Shown here: piece by piece, positions 36,153 to 46,056 of the stretch | How the letters are laid out: each line of letters begins with the position of its first letter | Numbering within the stretch: position 1 is the first letter of the stretch | From: Chryseobacterium sp. SSA4.19 | GTDB taxonomy: Bacteria; Bacteroidota; Bacteroidia; Flavobacteriales; Weeksellaceae | Assembly (NCBI RefSeq): GCF_022601875.1 | Contig: NZ_JAKVIP010000012.1 | Location: 62,001-126,000 of the forward strand | Length of the DNA: 64,000 bases | Direction: 5' to 3' | Program-made: the position numbers and the translations under genes | The notes under the pieces: generated by a model | Told to the model about the DNA's origin: nothing | The model's database searches: none | The model's input: only the letters and a program-made list of their open reading frames with translations

Positions 36153-36764
36153 ATGTATCCAGAATTAACCAATACTATACAGCAATTACAACATCAAAGC
36201 ATTAGTGAAGAAAGAAAAATTACATTGCAGTCATTAATTGATTTTGTACAGCAAAAAATGGATGAAGGAAAAGATATTAATCTCGTTTTCATTTGTACCC
36301 ATAATTCACGCAGAAGTCACCTCTCACAAATCTGGGCGCAAGCTGGAGCTGCCTATTTTAATATTCCAAATGTGCGTTGTTATTCGGGAGGTACGGAAGA
36401 AACGGCATTATTTCCAAAAGTGGCTGAGACACTCGTAAATCAAGGTTTTAACATTTTCAAAATTGCGGATGAAAATAACCCTGTATATGCTATCAAGTAT
36501 AATGATGATTCGTTACCTGTAATTGGATTTTCAAAAAGATATGATAGTGCGTTCAATCCTACATCCGGTTTTGCCGCAATTATGACCTGTTCACAAGCAG
36601 ACGGTGGTTGTCCTTTCATAGCAGGAGCAGAGAAAAGAATCCCTATCACATTCGAAGATCCTAAAATCTCCGATAACACACCACAGCAGTCACAAGTATA
36701 TGCAGAAAGAAGTTTGCAGATCGCTTCTGTAATGTTCTACGTTTTCTCTAAGATAAAAAAATAG
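36153..36764 (+). CDS. arsC: Arsenate reductase, low-molecular-weight phosphatase type
   Basis: A 203-aa enzyme of the LMW protein-tyrosine-phosphatase fold, annotated as arsenate reductase by context. The catalytic loop is C48-T-H-N-S-R-R-S, a variant of CX5R. A second conserved block has [12 protein letters not shown], with cysteines suited to the thiol cascade. It reduces arsenate to arsenite, which the ACR3 pump encoded 5 nt downstream exports. Confidence 0.88.
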   Translation: MYPELTNTIQQLQHQSISEERKITLQSLIDFVQQKMDEGKDINLVFICTHNSRRSHLSQIWAQAGAAYFNIPNVRCYSGGTEETALFPKVAETLVNQGFNIFKIADENNPVYAIKYNDDSLPVIGFSKRYDSAFNPTSGFAAIMTCSQADGGCPFIAGAEKRIPITFEDPKISDNTPQQSQVYAERSLQIASVMFYVFSKIKK

Positions 36765-36769
36765 TTTTT

Positions 36770-37795
36770 ATGCAACCAAAGCTAAAATTTCTTGACCGCT
36801 ACCTTACCTTATGGATATTCCTTGCAATGGCAGCAGGTATAGGCTTAGGATATTTCTTTCCTTCAATTTCACAAATTACAAATGCGATGTCCGTAGGAAC
36901 GACAAATATTCCATTGGCAATTGGTCTTATTTTGATGATGTACCCCCCTTTGGCAAAAGTTGATTATTCACTATTACCTCAAGCATTCAAAGATAAAAAA
37001 GTAATAGGTATTTCATTATTTCTCAATTGGTTTGTTGGGACTGTGCTGATGTTCGGATTAGCAGTTTTGTTTTTACGAAATGAACCCGATTATATGACAG
37101 GATTGATACTGATAGGTTTGGCGAGATGTATTGCAATGGTAATTGTCTGGAGTGATCTGGCAAAAGCCAACAGAGAATATACCGCTATGCTGGTTGCATT
37201 GAACAGTATATTTCAGGTGGTTTTTTACAGCTTTTTAGTTTGGCTGTTTATCAATGTATTACCAAGCAAATTAGGACTGGCCAACTTCAACGTAACGGTA
37301 TCAATGAAAGATGTTTCAGAGAGTGTATTGATTTATTTAGGGGTTCCATTTTTAACAGGTTTTCTAAGTCGTTACTATCTTATCAAATCAAAAGGTATAG
37401 AATGGTATAACAGAAAATTTGTTCCAAGAATATCACCTGTTACATTGTATGCTTTACTATTTACCATTGTAATAATGTTTAGTCTGAAAGGAGACAAAAT
37501 ATTGGAGCTGCCAATGGATGTGATAAAAGTTGCCGTACCGTTGGTTATCTATTTTGTAATGATGTTTTTTGTCAGCTTCTTTATCAATAAATCTTTAAAT
37601 ATCCCCTATGATAAAAATGCCTCAATCGCATTTACCGCTACAGGGAACAACTTTGAATTAGCGATAGCTGTAGCAATAGCAGTTTTCGGAATTCATTCTC
37701 CGCAGGCTTTTGTAGGGGTTATCGGACCATTAGTGGAAGTTCCTGTGCTTATATTACTTGTAAAAGCAAGTTTGAGTTTAAAAAATAAATACTGA
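36770..37795 (+). CDS. acr3: ACR3 family arsenite efflux transporter
   Basis: A 341-aa membrane protein with about ten transmembrane segments. Family landmarks include [32 protein letters not shown], the conserved cysteine C120 in [16 protein letters not shown], and [21 protein letters not shown]. It exports arsenite using the proton gradient. It closes the arsenic operon; the 88-nt gap that follows separates it from the convergent polymerase gene. Confidence 0.95.
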   Translation: MQPKLKFLDRYLTLWIFLAMAAGIGLGYFFPSISQITNAMSVGTTNIPLAIGLILMMYPPLAKVDYSLLPQAFKDKKVIGISLFLNWFVGTVLMFGLAVLFLRNEPDYMTGLILIGLARCIAMVIVWSDLAKANREYTAMLVALNSIFQVVFYSFLVWLFINVLPSKLGLANFNVTVSMKDVSESVLIYLGVPFLTGFLSRYYLIKSKGIEWYNRKFVPRISPVTLYALLFTIVIMFSLKGDKILELPMDVIKVAVPLVIYFVMMFFVSFFINKSLNIPYDKNASIAFTATGNNFELAIAVAIAVFGIHSPQAFVGVIGPLVEVPVLILLVKASLSLKNKY

Positions 37796-37883
37796 TATTA
37801 CCATTATTTTTTCCGTTGTACAAAGATCTGAACAAACTGAAAATCAGAATGAAAAAATAATAAGATTTAGAGATTTGAGTTAA

Positions 37884-40800
37884 TTAATTCATCTTCCTTC
37901 TTGGTAATCCGATCTCATGTTCCTGTGGATAAGGCTTTCTAAAGGTCATGCTGACATCTTCCCTGATATTGTTATAAGCTTCGTACGCTTTGTCTTTATC
38001 CAAAGTATATCGGGGGTCATGAATGAAAGGCATTTTTGCCATTTTTAAAATGGTTATGGTGGGAAAGTGAAAATCGACCTCCACGGTTCCTAATAATAAA
38101 TAACATCCACCACCTTGAAAAGGATATTGAGTTAGATTGTCAGGGAAATGCGCTGTATCAAAATATTCACCTTCCGCATCGATCCAAGTACCGAAAAACA
38201 TTGTTCCTCTTTTTGTCGGAACGTGCTTTCGGGAAATCAGATAGGCCAACATCTTGACCTGCTTCTTGTGGTATTTCGTCAGGTCCTTTGCCATCACGCT
38301 GCCTCTGTATTTGGTTTGTAATAAGTCGAACGGACTTACCGAAACCGGAAATCCCAAGATCTCAATTTCGTCAAAAGCATCCTCCAAAGGATGCCTTTGT
38401 ACTTTTGGAAGTGTGTATTCTTTTTGCGGTTCTTCCAGTAATGTCAAATGCTTAAAACTCGGCCTGTTTCCTGCTAAAAGAAATCGGGCTTCAATTAACA
38501 GTTCGTGCTTTTGCTTTCCGGTAAACCTGAATGCTCCTATGAATATTAAAGTTTGTAAGGTCTCGATACCAATGGGGATTCTTTTGACAAAGTTTTCCAG
38601 GGAGGTATAATCACCATTATTTTTTCGTTCTTCAGGAATTAAAACCGCGATTTTGCTTTCGAGCTTTTCGATGTGCATCAATCCTAAATAGACGTTTTTT
38701 TCATAAACCGTAGTCTGGTATTCACTTAGATTGACACAAGGGTTTAATATGGTTGCACCTGACATTTTCGCTTCATGGGCATATACCTCTGTTCTGTAGA
38801 AACCGCCGCCATTATTGATCGCCGAAACCATAAATTCAATAGGGTAGTACACCTTCAGATAAAGACTTTGGTAGCTTTCTACCGCATAGGATGCCGAATG
38901 GGCCTTGCAGAATGAATAGCCTGCAAAGGATTCTATCTGGCGATAGACCTCTTTGGAGAGCTGCTCCGGATGACCCAGGGCTTTACAGGATTCGAAGAAA
39001 TGGTCTTTGACTTTCTGCAGGGCAGAGAGCGAACGTCCTTTGCCGCTCATCGCCCGGCGTAATACATCGCCGTCAGCAGGGGAGAGGCCTCCGAAATGAA
39101 GGGCGATTTTGATAACATCCTCCTGGTAAACCATAATCCCGTAAGTCTCTCCCAGTTCCTTTTCAAAAACCGGATGGAAATATTCAAATTGATCAGGATT
39201 ATTATGGCGGAAAATATATTCCTTCATCATTCCGCTTTGTGCCACGCCCGGACGTATGATGGATGATGCTGCTACCAATACTTTATAATTGTTGCATTTT
39301 AATCTTCGGAGAAGTCCGCGCATAGCAGGACTTTCAATATAGAAGCAACCGATTGTTTTTCCCCTGCTCAGAAATTCATTGCATTTCTCTTCATCTTTTG
39401 ACAAGCTCACATCACGGATATCAACTTTGATACCTCGTTTCTCTTCGATGAGTTTTACCGTATCTTTGATGGTTCCTAAGCCCCGCTGGGAAAGGATGTC
39501 GAATTTTTCCAGACCGATTTCCTCAGCCACGTGCATATCGAACTGGACGATCGGAAATCCTTTCGGCGGCATTTCCAATGCGGAGTAATTGGTGATGGGC
39601 TCTTCAGAGATTAGAATCCCGCAAGAGTGCATACTTCTCTGGTTTGGAAATTTCTCTAAAAGCTTTCCATATTTGTGAACCATTGCTGACACCGAATTAA
39701 TATCGTGCTGCTCAATAGATCTGGTGGCAAGCTCGTCAAGCTCCTCTTTTGGCAGACCAAATGCTTTTCCCACCTCACGGAAGATCGATCTGTATTTAAA
39801 CTCGACATTTGTTCCGCAAAATGCCACGTGGTCTTTTCCATATTTATCAAAGATGTATTGTAAAATCGTATCCCTGTTCTGCCAGCTCCAGTCGATATCA
39901 AAATCCGGCGGTGTTTTCCGGTTCAGATTCAGAAAGCGTTCAAAGTACAGATCAAGCTCCAGCGGGCAGATGTCTGTAATGCCAAGACAGTAGGCCACAA
40001 TACTATTGGCACCGCTTCCGCGACCGACATGCATAAACCCCATCCGATTGCTGTACTGTATGATGTCCCATGTGATGAGAAAGTAAGCACAGAAATTCAG
40101 CTGATCAATGACATCAAGTTCCTTGTCCATCCGTGCTCTTGCCTTTCCGTCATCATCAGGATATCTCTTAATAAACCCTTTATAGGCAAGTTCCTTCAAA
40201 AGCTTTATATCGCTGTCTTTACTTTCTGTAAAGTTCTTTTTGTTTTTAGGGGTCTTATAATCAAAATGGAAATGGCATTGTTCCAGTAATTGTTTCGTAT
40301 TTTCAATGATCTGTGGATAATGATGGTAATTCTTTAAAAGCTCATCCTTTGAGATCAGCTTCTCGTTTGGGCCGCATATATCATTTTCTTCAAGCTTAGT
40401 GACCAGGGTATTCCGGTCGATGGCACGCAGGATCTTATGCAGTCTATATTCTCTCTTTGTTGTAAAAGTTACCGGCTGTAACATGACCATTCTTGGCAGA
40501 TACTTTCTCAGGCTGGGATTGATCAAAAGATTGATCTCTTCGGGACGTATCCCGATGTATTCGTTTCTGCCCAGTTTCTCAGGATAATTGCTCAGAGGGT
40601 ATACGACAAAGACCTCCGACAGATCAGGGTGATGTACAGGCAAGTCCTTTCCTTCACAATTATGCTGTGTCAAAAGCCTGTTGATCTCACCAATACCTGA
40701 TTGATTTTTTGCCAGGCAGATATAATACTGTCTATTGTCATTTCTTATATCCACACCCACGACTGGCCTTATGTTGCTTCTTTCACATAACCTGTGAAAA

Positions 40801-40937
40801 TCATAAATGCCGGAGATACAATTGATGTCGGTCAAAGCAGACGCACCGATTCCCAGATCAACACACTGCTGAACCAGTTCTTTTACGGAAATAGTGCCGT
40901 AGCGTAAGCTGTGGAAAGAATGACAATTGATGAACAT
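37884..40937 (-). CDS. DNA polymerase III alpha subunit-like (DnaE2/error-prone type)
   Basis: A 1017-aa C-family polymerase. The N-terminal PHP domain begins MFINCHSFHSLRYG and carries DINCISGIYDFH. The palm includes GRGSGANS and PDFDIDWS with the catalytic aspartates. The finger and thumb parts include RRAMSGKGRS and SFCKAHSASYAVESYQSLYLK. It is shorter than replicative DnaE and lies 12 nt after dinB beside an S24 repressor and alkB, so it fits the accessory, damage-induced polymerase class. The PHP exonuclease residues look partly changed. Confidence 0.88.
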   Translation of the reverse strand: MFINCHSFHSLRYGTISVKELVQQCVDLGIGASALTDINCISGIYDFHRLCERSNIRPVVGVDIRNDNRQYYICLAKNQSGIGEINRLLTQHNCEGKDLPVHHPDLSEVFVVYPLSNYPEKLGRNEYIGIRPEEINLLINPSLRKYLPRMVMLQPVTFTTKREYRLHKILRAIDRNTLVTKLEENDICGPNEKLISKDELLKNYHHYPQIIENTKQLLEQCHFHFDYKTPKNKKNFTESKDSDIKLLKELAYKGFIKRYPDDDGKARARMDKELDVIDQLNFCAYFLITWDIIQYSNRMGFMHVGRGSGANSIVAYCLGITDICPLELDLYFERFLNLNRKTPPDFDIDWSWQNRDTILQYIFDKYGKDHVAFCGTNVEFKYRSIFREVGKAFGLPKEELDELATRSIEQHDINSVSAMVHKYGKLLEKFPNQRSMHSCGILISEEPITNYSALEMPPKGFPIVQFDMHVAEEIGLEKFDILSQRGLGTIKDTVKLIEEKRGIKVDIRDVSLSKDEEKCNEFLSRGKTIGCFYIESPAMRGLLRRLKCNNYKVLVAASSIIRPGVAQSGMMKEYIFRHNNPDQFEYFHPVFEKELGETYGIMVYQEDVIKIALHFGGLSPADGDVLRRAMSGKGRSLSALQKVKDHFFESCKALGHPEQLSKEVYRQIESFAGYSFCKAHSASYAVESYQSLYLKVYYPIEFMVSAINNGGGFYRTEVYAHEAKMSGATILNPCVNLSEYQTTVYEKNVYLGLMHIEKLESKIAVLIPEERKNNGDYTSLENFVKRIPIGIETLQTLIFIGAFRFTGKQKHELLIEARFLLAGNRPSFKHLTLLEEPQKEYTLPKVQRHPLEDAFDEIEILGFPVSVSPFDLLQTKYRGSVMAKDLTKYHKKQVKMLAYLISRKHVPTKRGTMFFGTWIDAEGEYFDTAHFPDNLTQYPFQGGGCYLLLGTVEVDFHFPTITILKMAKMPFIHDPRYTLDKDKAYEAYNNIREDVSMTFRKPYPQEHEIGLPRRKMN

Positions 40938-40949
40938 AACATCGTGAAT

Positions 40950-42095
40950 TTATTGGTTTAAAAATGCGGATGCCCGGCCAACGCTATCTGAACCGAATCT
41001 CGTTTTAATTTTGTCCAACGTTTGATAAAGACTGATAAGCTCTTCCGTATCTTCAAACAGGTTCATCTGGTGACAGCCGTGAACTAATCCGGTAAATTTT
41101 ATCCCTATCAGCCTGATTCGCATCCTGCGGTTGTAGACCTTTTCAAATAATTCTAATGCATACCTGAGCAGCGTATGGTCGGATGAAGTGTAAGGGATCA
41201 TGTATTGCTTGGTCTCCGTATCGAAATTGGAATACCGAATCTTTACCACAACGGTAGATGTCAGCCACTTCTCCTGACGGAGCTGGAAGCATAAGTGTTC
41301 CACCATTCCTGACAGTATGCTCTTTATGGCGGTGATATCGATGGTATCCTGTGAAAATGTATTTTCCTTTGAGATGGACTTTCTTTCGGAATGGGGAATA
41401 ACTGGCGTTTCATCAATGCCGTTGGCTTTCTTCCAGAGTTCCTGCCCGTTTTTTCCGATCAGCTGGTGCAAAACTTCAATCGGTGTTTCCGATAGGGTTT
41501 CAATGGTTCTGACTCCTAATCTGGATAAGAGTTGAAAAGTGACATTCCCAACCATTGGAATCTTCTTTATGGAAAGTGGATTCAGAAAGGGCTTGATGTT
41601 CTGCTCAGGAATTTCAAGTTTTCCGATGGGCTTCGATTCCCCGGTTCCGATTTTGGAAACAGTTTTATTGGTGGATAAGGCAAAGCTGATGGGCAGACCA
41701 GTATTTTTTCTGACAGCCTCTGCAATTTCAGTGGTCCATTGATAACAACCGAAAAATTTATCCATCCCGGAAAGATCAAGATAGAATTCATCAACACTTG
41801 CCTTTTCAAGAACAGGGACTTTTTCCTGTATGATCTCTGTAACGATATGCGACATATTGGAGTACATTTCCATATCGCCCCGGATTACCTTTGCTTCCGG
41901 GCAAAGCCTTAAAGCCATCTTTATCGGCATGGCACTTCGCACCCCAAAATATCGTGTTTCATAAGAGCAGGATGCTACCACTCCTCTGTCTCCGCCACCA
42001 ATGATAAGCGGCTTTCCAACAAGTTCGGAGTTCTTCAGTCTCTCACAGGAGACGAAGAATGTGTCAAGGTCCATATGGGCAATCGCGCGATTCAT
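40950..42095 (-). CDS. dinB: Y-family DNA polymerase IV
   Basis: A 381-aa translesion polymerase. The catalytic residues are visible: MDLDTFFVSCERL near the N-terminus and KASVDEFYLDLSG at about 105. The helix-hairpin-helix region (IKKIPMVGNVTFQLLSRLGV) and the little-finger domain follow. It ends 12 nt before the DnaE-like gene. It is divergently transcribed from the S24 repressor, with operators in between, so expression is probably induced by DNA damage. Confidence 0.93.
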   Translation of the reverse strand: MNRAIAHMDLDTFFVSCERLKNSELVGKPLIIGGGDRGVVASCSYETRYFGVRSAMPIKMALRLCPEAKVIRGDMEMYSNMSHIVTEIIQEKVPVLEKASVDEFYLDLSGMDKFFGCYQWTTEIAEAVRKNTGLPISFALSTNKTVSKIGTGESKPIGKLEIPEQNIKPFLNPLSIKKIPMVGNVTFQLLSRLGVRTIETLSETPIEVLHQLIGKNGQELWKKANGIDETPVIPHSERKSISKENTFSQDTIDITAIKSILSGMVEHLCFQLRQEKWLTSTVVVKIRYSNFDTETKQYMIPYTSSDHTLLRYALELFEKVYNRRMRIRLIGIKFTGLVHGCHQMNLFEDTEELISLYQTLDKIKTRFGSDSVGRASAFLNQ

Positions 42096-42100
42096 GTTGA

Positions 42101-42158
42101 CAAAATTATTATGTTTTGTAGCAAAAAATTGTATATTTGTTGCTATAAATCATAGCAA
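42101..42158. promoter_or_regulatory. Divergent promoter/operator region, dinB and S24 repressor
   Basis: CAAAATTA at 42101-42108 is a TAnnTTTG box on the - strand toward dinB, only 6 nt from its start. TATATTTG at 42132-42139 faces the repressor gene. TTGCTAT (42140-42146), 5-nt spacer, ATAGCAA (42152-42158) is a perfect 7-bp palindrome touching the repressor ATG; a further TAGCAA half-site lies at 42119-42124. This fits autoregulation and shared control by the S24 protein. Confidence 0.6.
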
Positions 42159-42934
42159 TGTCAATTTTATCAGAAAATATGCGGTATTTGAGAGGTAAGC
42201 TGGGCCATTCACAACAGAAGGTTGCTGATGATCTTTCAATAACCCGTGGCAGGTACGCAAAATATGAAGACGATGCCACAGAGCCACCTCTTGAGATCTT
42301 GGTCAAGATCTCGAAATATTATAATATCAGTATCGATCTACTGCTGAAAATAAATGTCAGCAAATATTCCATCGATGAGATCATGGAACTTCCTGACAAC
42401 AGGAGCGTTCTGCCTATCAGGGTCGATCAGGATGGGAACGATCAGATCGAGATCATTCCGCAAAAGGCTTCAATGGGGTACTTGAACGGTTATAGTGACC
42501 CGGAATACATAGAAGGTCTTGATACCATATCTTTACCGTTCTTGAAGGGCGGTAAGTTCAGGGCATTTCCTGCTGACGGGGATTCCATGCCTCCCTATAA
42601 GAACGGAACTTATATCGTGGGAAGATATGTTGAAAATCTTTCTGATCTTAAAACGGACCGGACTTATGTTTTTATTACTACTAATAATGGTATCAGTTAT
42701 AAAAGATTTCAGTTTCACGAAGCGGATGGAATTTGGGTCAAGGCTGACAATAGTTTTTACGAACCTTATAAAATTCCATTACCTGAGATCAAAGAGATCT
42801 GGGAATTTGCCTGTAGTATCAGTACAAAAGAATATGCGCCTGATGAGTTTGCAGAGCGTAATATTCAAAGCTTCATTGCAGAGATCAAAACTGATATAAA
42901 ACAGATCAAAGAAAAGATCGGAAATAAGAATTGA
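42158..42934 (+). CDS. XRE/S24 family LexA-like repressor
   Basis: A 258-aa protein with an N-terminal HTH (LRGKLGHSQQKVADDLSITRGRYAKYE) and a C-terminal S24 peptidase fold. The catalytic pair is S143 in GDSMPPY and K182 in ISYKRF. The expected self-cleavage site is near KASMGYLNGY, where Met-Gly replaces the usual Ala-Gly. By family it represses damage genes and is inactivated by RecA-promoted self-cleavage; here the targets would be dinB, the DnaE-like gene and perhaps alkB. A palindrome overlaps its own start codon. Confidence 0.88.
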   Translation: MSILSENMRYLRGKLGHSQQKVADDLSITRGRYAKYEDDATEPPLEILVKISKYYNISIDLLLKINVSKYSIDEIMELPDNRSVLPIRVDQDGNDQIEIIPQKASMGYLNGYSDPEYIEGLDTISLPFLKGGKFRAFPADGDSMPPYKNGTYIVGRYVENLSDLKTDRTYVFITTNNGISYKRFQFHEADGIWVKADNSFYEPYKIPLPEIKEIWEFACSISTKEYAPDEFAERNIQSFIAEIKTDIKQIKEKIGNKN

Positions 42935-42973
42935 GCTTTAGAGCAGAAGGTAACATAAAAAGAATTATAGATT

Positions 42974-43588
42974 ATGGAGCAGTTAACCTTATTCAATTCC
43001 GAAGAATTATATGAATTTCCGAAAGACCTTTTGGAATTCAGGGAACATTTTTTAAATAGGGATGAAGCTGATCTTTTAAAAGATAAACTGCTTCATTCTG
43101 CACCGTGGGAACAGCGTACTCAGAAAATGTACGACAAAACAGTAATAACACCGCGTCTGACAGCTTGGTATGGTGATGACAGGAAATCATATGATTCTGC
43201 AGATAACAATACTTTAAGTTCCAATTCCTGGACTCCTGAATTGTTTTCTTTGAAAGAAAGGATAGAGAAAGAATTCGGCTATCAATTCAATGGTGTGCTG
43301 TTGAACCTTTACCGTGACAATAATGATTCAGTAGCGTGGCATAGGGATAAGGAGAGCCGTTATGGTAAACGACCTGTTATCGCATCGATTAGCCTTGGGC
43401 AAACCAGAAATTTTGATTTCAGGAAAAAAGATCATCATCAAAGCAAATACAGTCTGCCGCTTCCTCACGGTTCGTTGCTTATTATGAAGGGAGATCTTCA
43501 GGAACATTGGGAGCACAGGATCGCTAAATCCAGATTACAAATGGAACCAAGGATAAACCTTACCTTCCGGTTGATCCACGCGTTATAG
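42974..43588 (+). CDS. AlkB-like Fe(II)/2-oxoglutarate DNA repair dioxygenase
   Basis: A 204-aa dioxygenase. Iron ligands are seen in WHRDKE (H and D) and EHRI (H), and the 2-oxoglutarate-binding arginines in PRINLTFRLI. The substrate loop includes PRLTAWYGD and NLYRDNNDSVAWH. It removes alkyl groups from damaged bases. It lies 39 nt downstream of the S24 repressor in the same direction, so it is probably in the same regulon. Its 3' end overlaps the convergent serine hydrolase gene by 29 nt. Confidence 0.92.
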   Translation: MEQLTLFNSEELYEFPKDLLEFREHFLNRDEADLLKDKLLHSAPWEQRTQKMYDKTVITPRLTAWYGDDRKSYDSADNNTLSSNSWTPELFSLKERIEKEFGYQFNGVLLNLYRDNNDSVAWHRDKESRYGKRPVIASISLGQTRNFDFRKKDHHQSKYSLPLPHGSLLIMKGDLQEHWEHRIAKSRLQMEPRINLTFRLIHAL

Positions 43589-44717
43589 GGATCATTATCT
43601 TGTCTGCCAAATTAATCAGTTCATTTTGTGTGGCTGGGTCGGCTTCATTTGACAACAGAACAATACCGGAATTCAAGTCAGGATAAAAGACCATATAGCT
43701 GCTGAATCCCAGGCTTCCTCCTGTATGTGAGATACTTCTCCTGCCATCTTCTGTTTTTTTCACCTTCCAGTTGAGTGCAATAGCTCCGTCTTCCATTTTA
43801 CCAAAAGTAGGCTGATGGCTCAGAGATACAACGGGATCTTTTTCATTCAGTTGGAAGGCCATATATTTCAACATATCTGAAGTGGAGGATGCGATGCTGG
43901 CTGCTACTCTAAGGTCTTCCCAATCAATCACAGGCATTATTCGCCCTTTGCCATCGTAGCCCTTTGCCATTTTTAATGGGACTTCCCCGGATTTCAGCAG
44001 ATAGGTATTTTTCATCTTTAATGGCTTTGCAAAATATTTTTTCAGAAGATTTTCGTAATTGTCATTATAAACACGCTCCATTATGTATCCCAACAATTGT
44101 GCTGCGGTATTACAATGCCTCGAAATACTTCCTGGTAACACCTTTAATTTCACCTGATGGAGATCCCGATAGAGATCCTGTCCGCTATATATCGTATGGA
44201 CAGAATCTAAAATGTAGGGTATATCGTCCGGGTCTGCCTTTCCAAATAGATCCTTATCAGGCATCCAATTGGGTAGTCCCGATGTAAGATTGGCCAAATT
44301 CAGCAAAGTGATCGGTGTTCCATTATATTCCAAGTTAGGATAGTCGTCCTTCAGATATTTTCTTATATCATCATTCAGTTTTACCTTCTTGTCGAGAACG
44401 GCCTTTGCCAGTAGCGTAGCACCGAATGTCTTTGTAATGGAAGCCAGTTCGTATATGGTATTTTCTGTCGGAAGATCCTGCTTGTCTCTTTGAGTCGAGC
44501 CGTAATTATAAATAAACTTCTTCCCATTTTTTATGATACCTACTGAAATACCGACTCTGGAATTATTTTGCATAAACGCAGCAACTGAACGCTGTACCAA
44601 TGAATCTAAAGGCGTCTTTAACCGATTATCAGTTGGTAATTGAGCAATCGTCTGCTGTGAAAATAATACTGCAGAGAGCAGCAATACTAACTTGATGATC
44701 TGAAATGGCTTTTTCAT
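43560..44717 (-). CDS. Serine hydrolase (class C beta-lactamase/PBP fold)
   Basis: A 385-aa secreted protein. The signal peptide is MKKPFQIIKLVLLLSAVLF followed by SQQTIAQ. The SxxK motif is SITK (ELASITKTF) and an HTGG motif replaces KTG. The expected YxN motif reads HCN (SISRHCNTAAQLL), so the general-base tyrosine is replaced by histidine. It may be inactive, altered or mis-sequenced. Likely substrates are unknown; the family includes esterases and peptidases as well as beta-lactamases. A perfect palindrome lies 38-56 nt upstream of its start. Confidence 0.85.
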   Translation of the reverse strand: MKKPFQIIKLVLLLSAVLFSQQTIAQLPTDNRLKTPLDSLVQRSVAAFMQNNSRVGISVGIIKNGKKFIYNYGSTQRDKQDLPTENTIYELASITKTFGATLLAKAVLDKKVKLNDDIRKYLKDDYPNLEYNGTPITLLNLANLTSGLPNWMPDKDLFGKADPDDIPYILDSVHTIYSGQDLYRDLHQVKLKVLPGSISRHCNTAAQLLGYIMERVYNDNYENLLKKYFAKPLKMKNTYLLKSGEVPLKMAKGYDGKGRIMPVIDWEDLRVAASIASSTSDMLKYMAFQLNEKDPVVSLSHQPTFGKMEDGAIALNWKVKKTEDGRRSISHTGGSLGFSSYMVFYPDLNSGIVLLSNEADPATQNELINLADKIMIPITRGSTGR

Positions 44718-44754
44718 TTGAAATATTTAGTGGTTACTTACACTAATGACAATC

Positions 44755-44773
44755 GTAACAATCAAATTGTTAC
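44755..44773. promoter_or_regulatory. Perfect palindrome upstream of the serine hydrolase
   Basis: GTAACAAT, CAA, ATTGTTAC: 8-bp perfect arms, 38 nt before the start of the - strand serine hydrolase. It is typical of a dimeric repressor site; the regulator is not identified. Confidence 0.5.
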
Positions 44774-44861
44774 ATGATAATCACTTTCCTTAACGATGAT
44801 TGCATCAGTCTGAGTCAAAGGATAGTCTACGTATAAAAGAAAGTCAGACGATGAAAGTTAG

Positions 44862-45050
44862 GTGTCACTTATCCGTTTTGATAAGCATGCAGATTTGCTT
44901 ACCAATTTCTACATTGAACTTAAACAAAATAGAGATTCACTAATGAAAAATGTCCGCCGAAAGTTGCTTTTAGCCCATTTTATCGAAACTAACGGACTGA
45001 GAACCATCGAATCTATAAAGAATAGATTGGATCAAATTAAAGAGAAGTGA
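44862..45050 (+). CDS. Short hypothetical frame
   Basis: A 62-codon frame from GTG 44862. The protein is helical and basic in its second half (NVRRKLLLAHFIETNGLRTIESIKNRLDQIKEK). No family is recognised. It could be a small gene, the remnant of a larger one, or chance; its 3' end lies 41 nt before the Crp/Fnr gene. Confidence 0.28.
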   Translation: MSLIRFDKHADLLTNFYIELKQNRDSLMKNVRRKLLLAHFIETNGLRTIESIKNRLDQIKEK

Positions 45051-45091
45051 TTATTGTGTAAATTTGATAACTGATCGCTAATTATTAGAAT

Positions 45092-45631
45092 ATGTTAAGA
45101 AGCCTGGGAGTTTTTTCGGATTTTGAAGTGCAATTGTTTAATCAGAATATTGAAATCAAAACCGTCGAAAAAAATGAAATTCTACTTGCCGAAGGTGAAA
45201 TTTCAAAATCGGTTTTCTTTATTAAAACCGGAGCTCTTTTTCAAGTTCAAACAATAGATGATGAAGAAAAAATTATTGATCTAAATATTCAGAATAATTG
45301 GGTTTTCAATTTTGATAGTTTGACAAATCAAATTCCTTCTAATACAATGATAAAGGCATTTGCTAGATCTGAAGTTGTAGAGCTAAAGTTGGAAAGCTTA
45401 CATAAACTGATCTCGATTTCTCAAAACTTTTTGCAACTCAACAAGATCTTCAATTCTTTGTCTACTAAAATCCATATTTATGACAGCAATCTGAATCCGA
45501 CTGAAAAGTATAATTACCTTCTTAGCAATAAACCTCAGATCATAAAAATTTTCCCTTTGAATATGATCGCTTCTTATTTGAAAATGCGCCAGGAAACTTT
45601 GAGCCGGGTAAGGGCTAATGTGTTTTTTTGA
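45092..45631 (+). CDS. Crp/Fnr family transcription regulator
   Basis: A 179-aa protein with an N-terminal cyclic-nucleotide-binding fold (ILLAEGEISKSVFFIKTGALFQV) and a short C-terminal HTH (FPLNMIASYLKMRQETLSRVR). The cNMP-binding arginine/serine pocket is not conserved, as is common in the Bacteroidota versions, so the effector is unknown. It precedes the VOC gene by about 50 nt. Confidence 0.85.
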   Translation: MLRSLGVFSDFEVQLFNQNIEIKTVEKNEILLAEGEISKSVFFIKTGALFQVQTIDDEEKIIDLNIQNNWVFNFDSLTNQIPSNTMIKAFARSEVVELKLESLHKLISISQNFLQLNKIFNSLSTKIHIYDSNLNPTEKYNYLLSNKPQIIKIFPLNMIASYLKMRQETLSRVRANVFF

Positions 45632-45683
45632 TTTCAGTCAAGTGCTTCTTCGAGATTAATTATAGAAATTTGAAAGAAAAAAA

Positions 45684-46036
45684 ATGATCACTGATATTAT
45701 TGAAAATTGCCAATGAGGCAAAAAGAATTGACTTCAGATTTTTATAAAAAATTAGGTTTTACGGTTTTCGGAAATGAATTTGATCATTACTTAATGCTAC
45801 AAAAAGATGATCTGCAATTGCATTTTTTTGAATTTAAAGATCTTGTTCCGGACGACAATTATGGGCAGATCTATATCCGTACAACATCCATCGAAAACCT
45901 GTACAATACTTTCATTGAAAATAAAGTTCCGATACATCCCAATGGTCATTTAGCGGAAAAACCTTGGGGACAAAAAGAATTCTCCATTCTTGATCCCGAT
46001 AATAATTTAATAACTTTTGGAGAAACATTGAATTAA
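45684..46036 (+). pseudogene. VOC/bleomycin-resistance-like protein, frameshifted start
   Basis: The body (from 45713, MRQKELTSDFYKKLGF) is a clear VOC-fold bleomycin-resistance-like protein with IYIRTTSIENLYNTF and FSILDPDNNLITFGE. The natural start is the ATG at 45684 (MITDIIE), in another frame. Adding one A to the AAAA run at 45703-45706 joins them perfectly as MITDIIEKLPMRQKELT. The intact gene would encode about 118 aa. Translation from 45713 could still give a protein lacking the first beta strand. Real deletion and sequencing error are both possible. Confidence 0.72.
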
Positions 46037-46056
46037 AAAGTTTTAAAACATTCATT

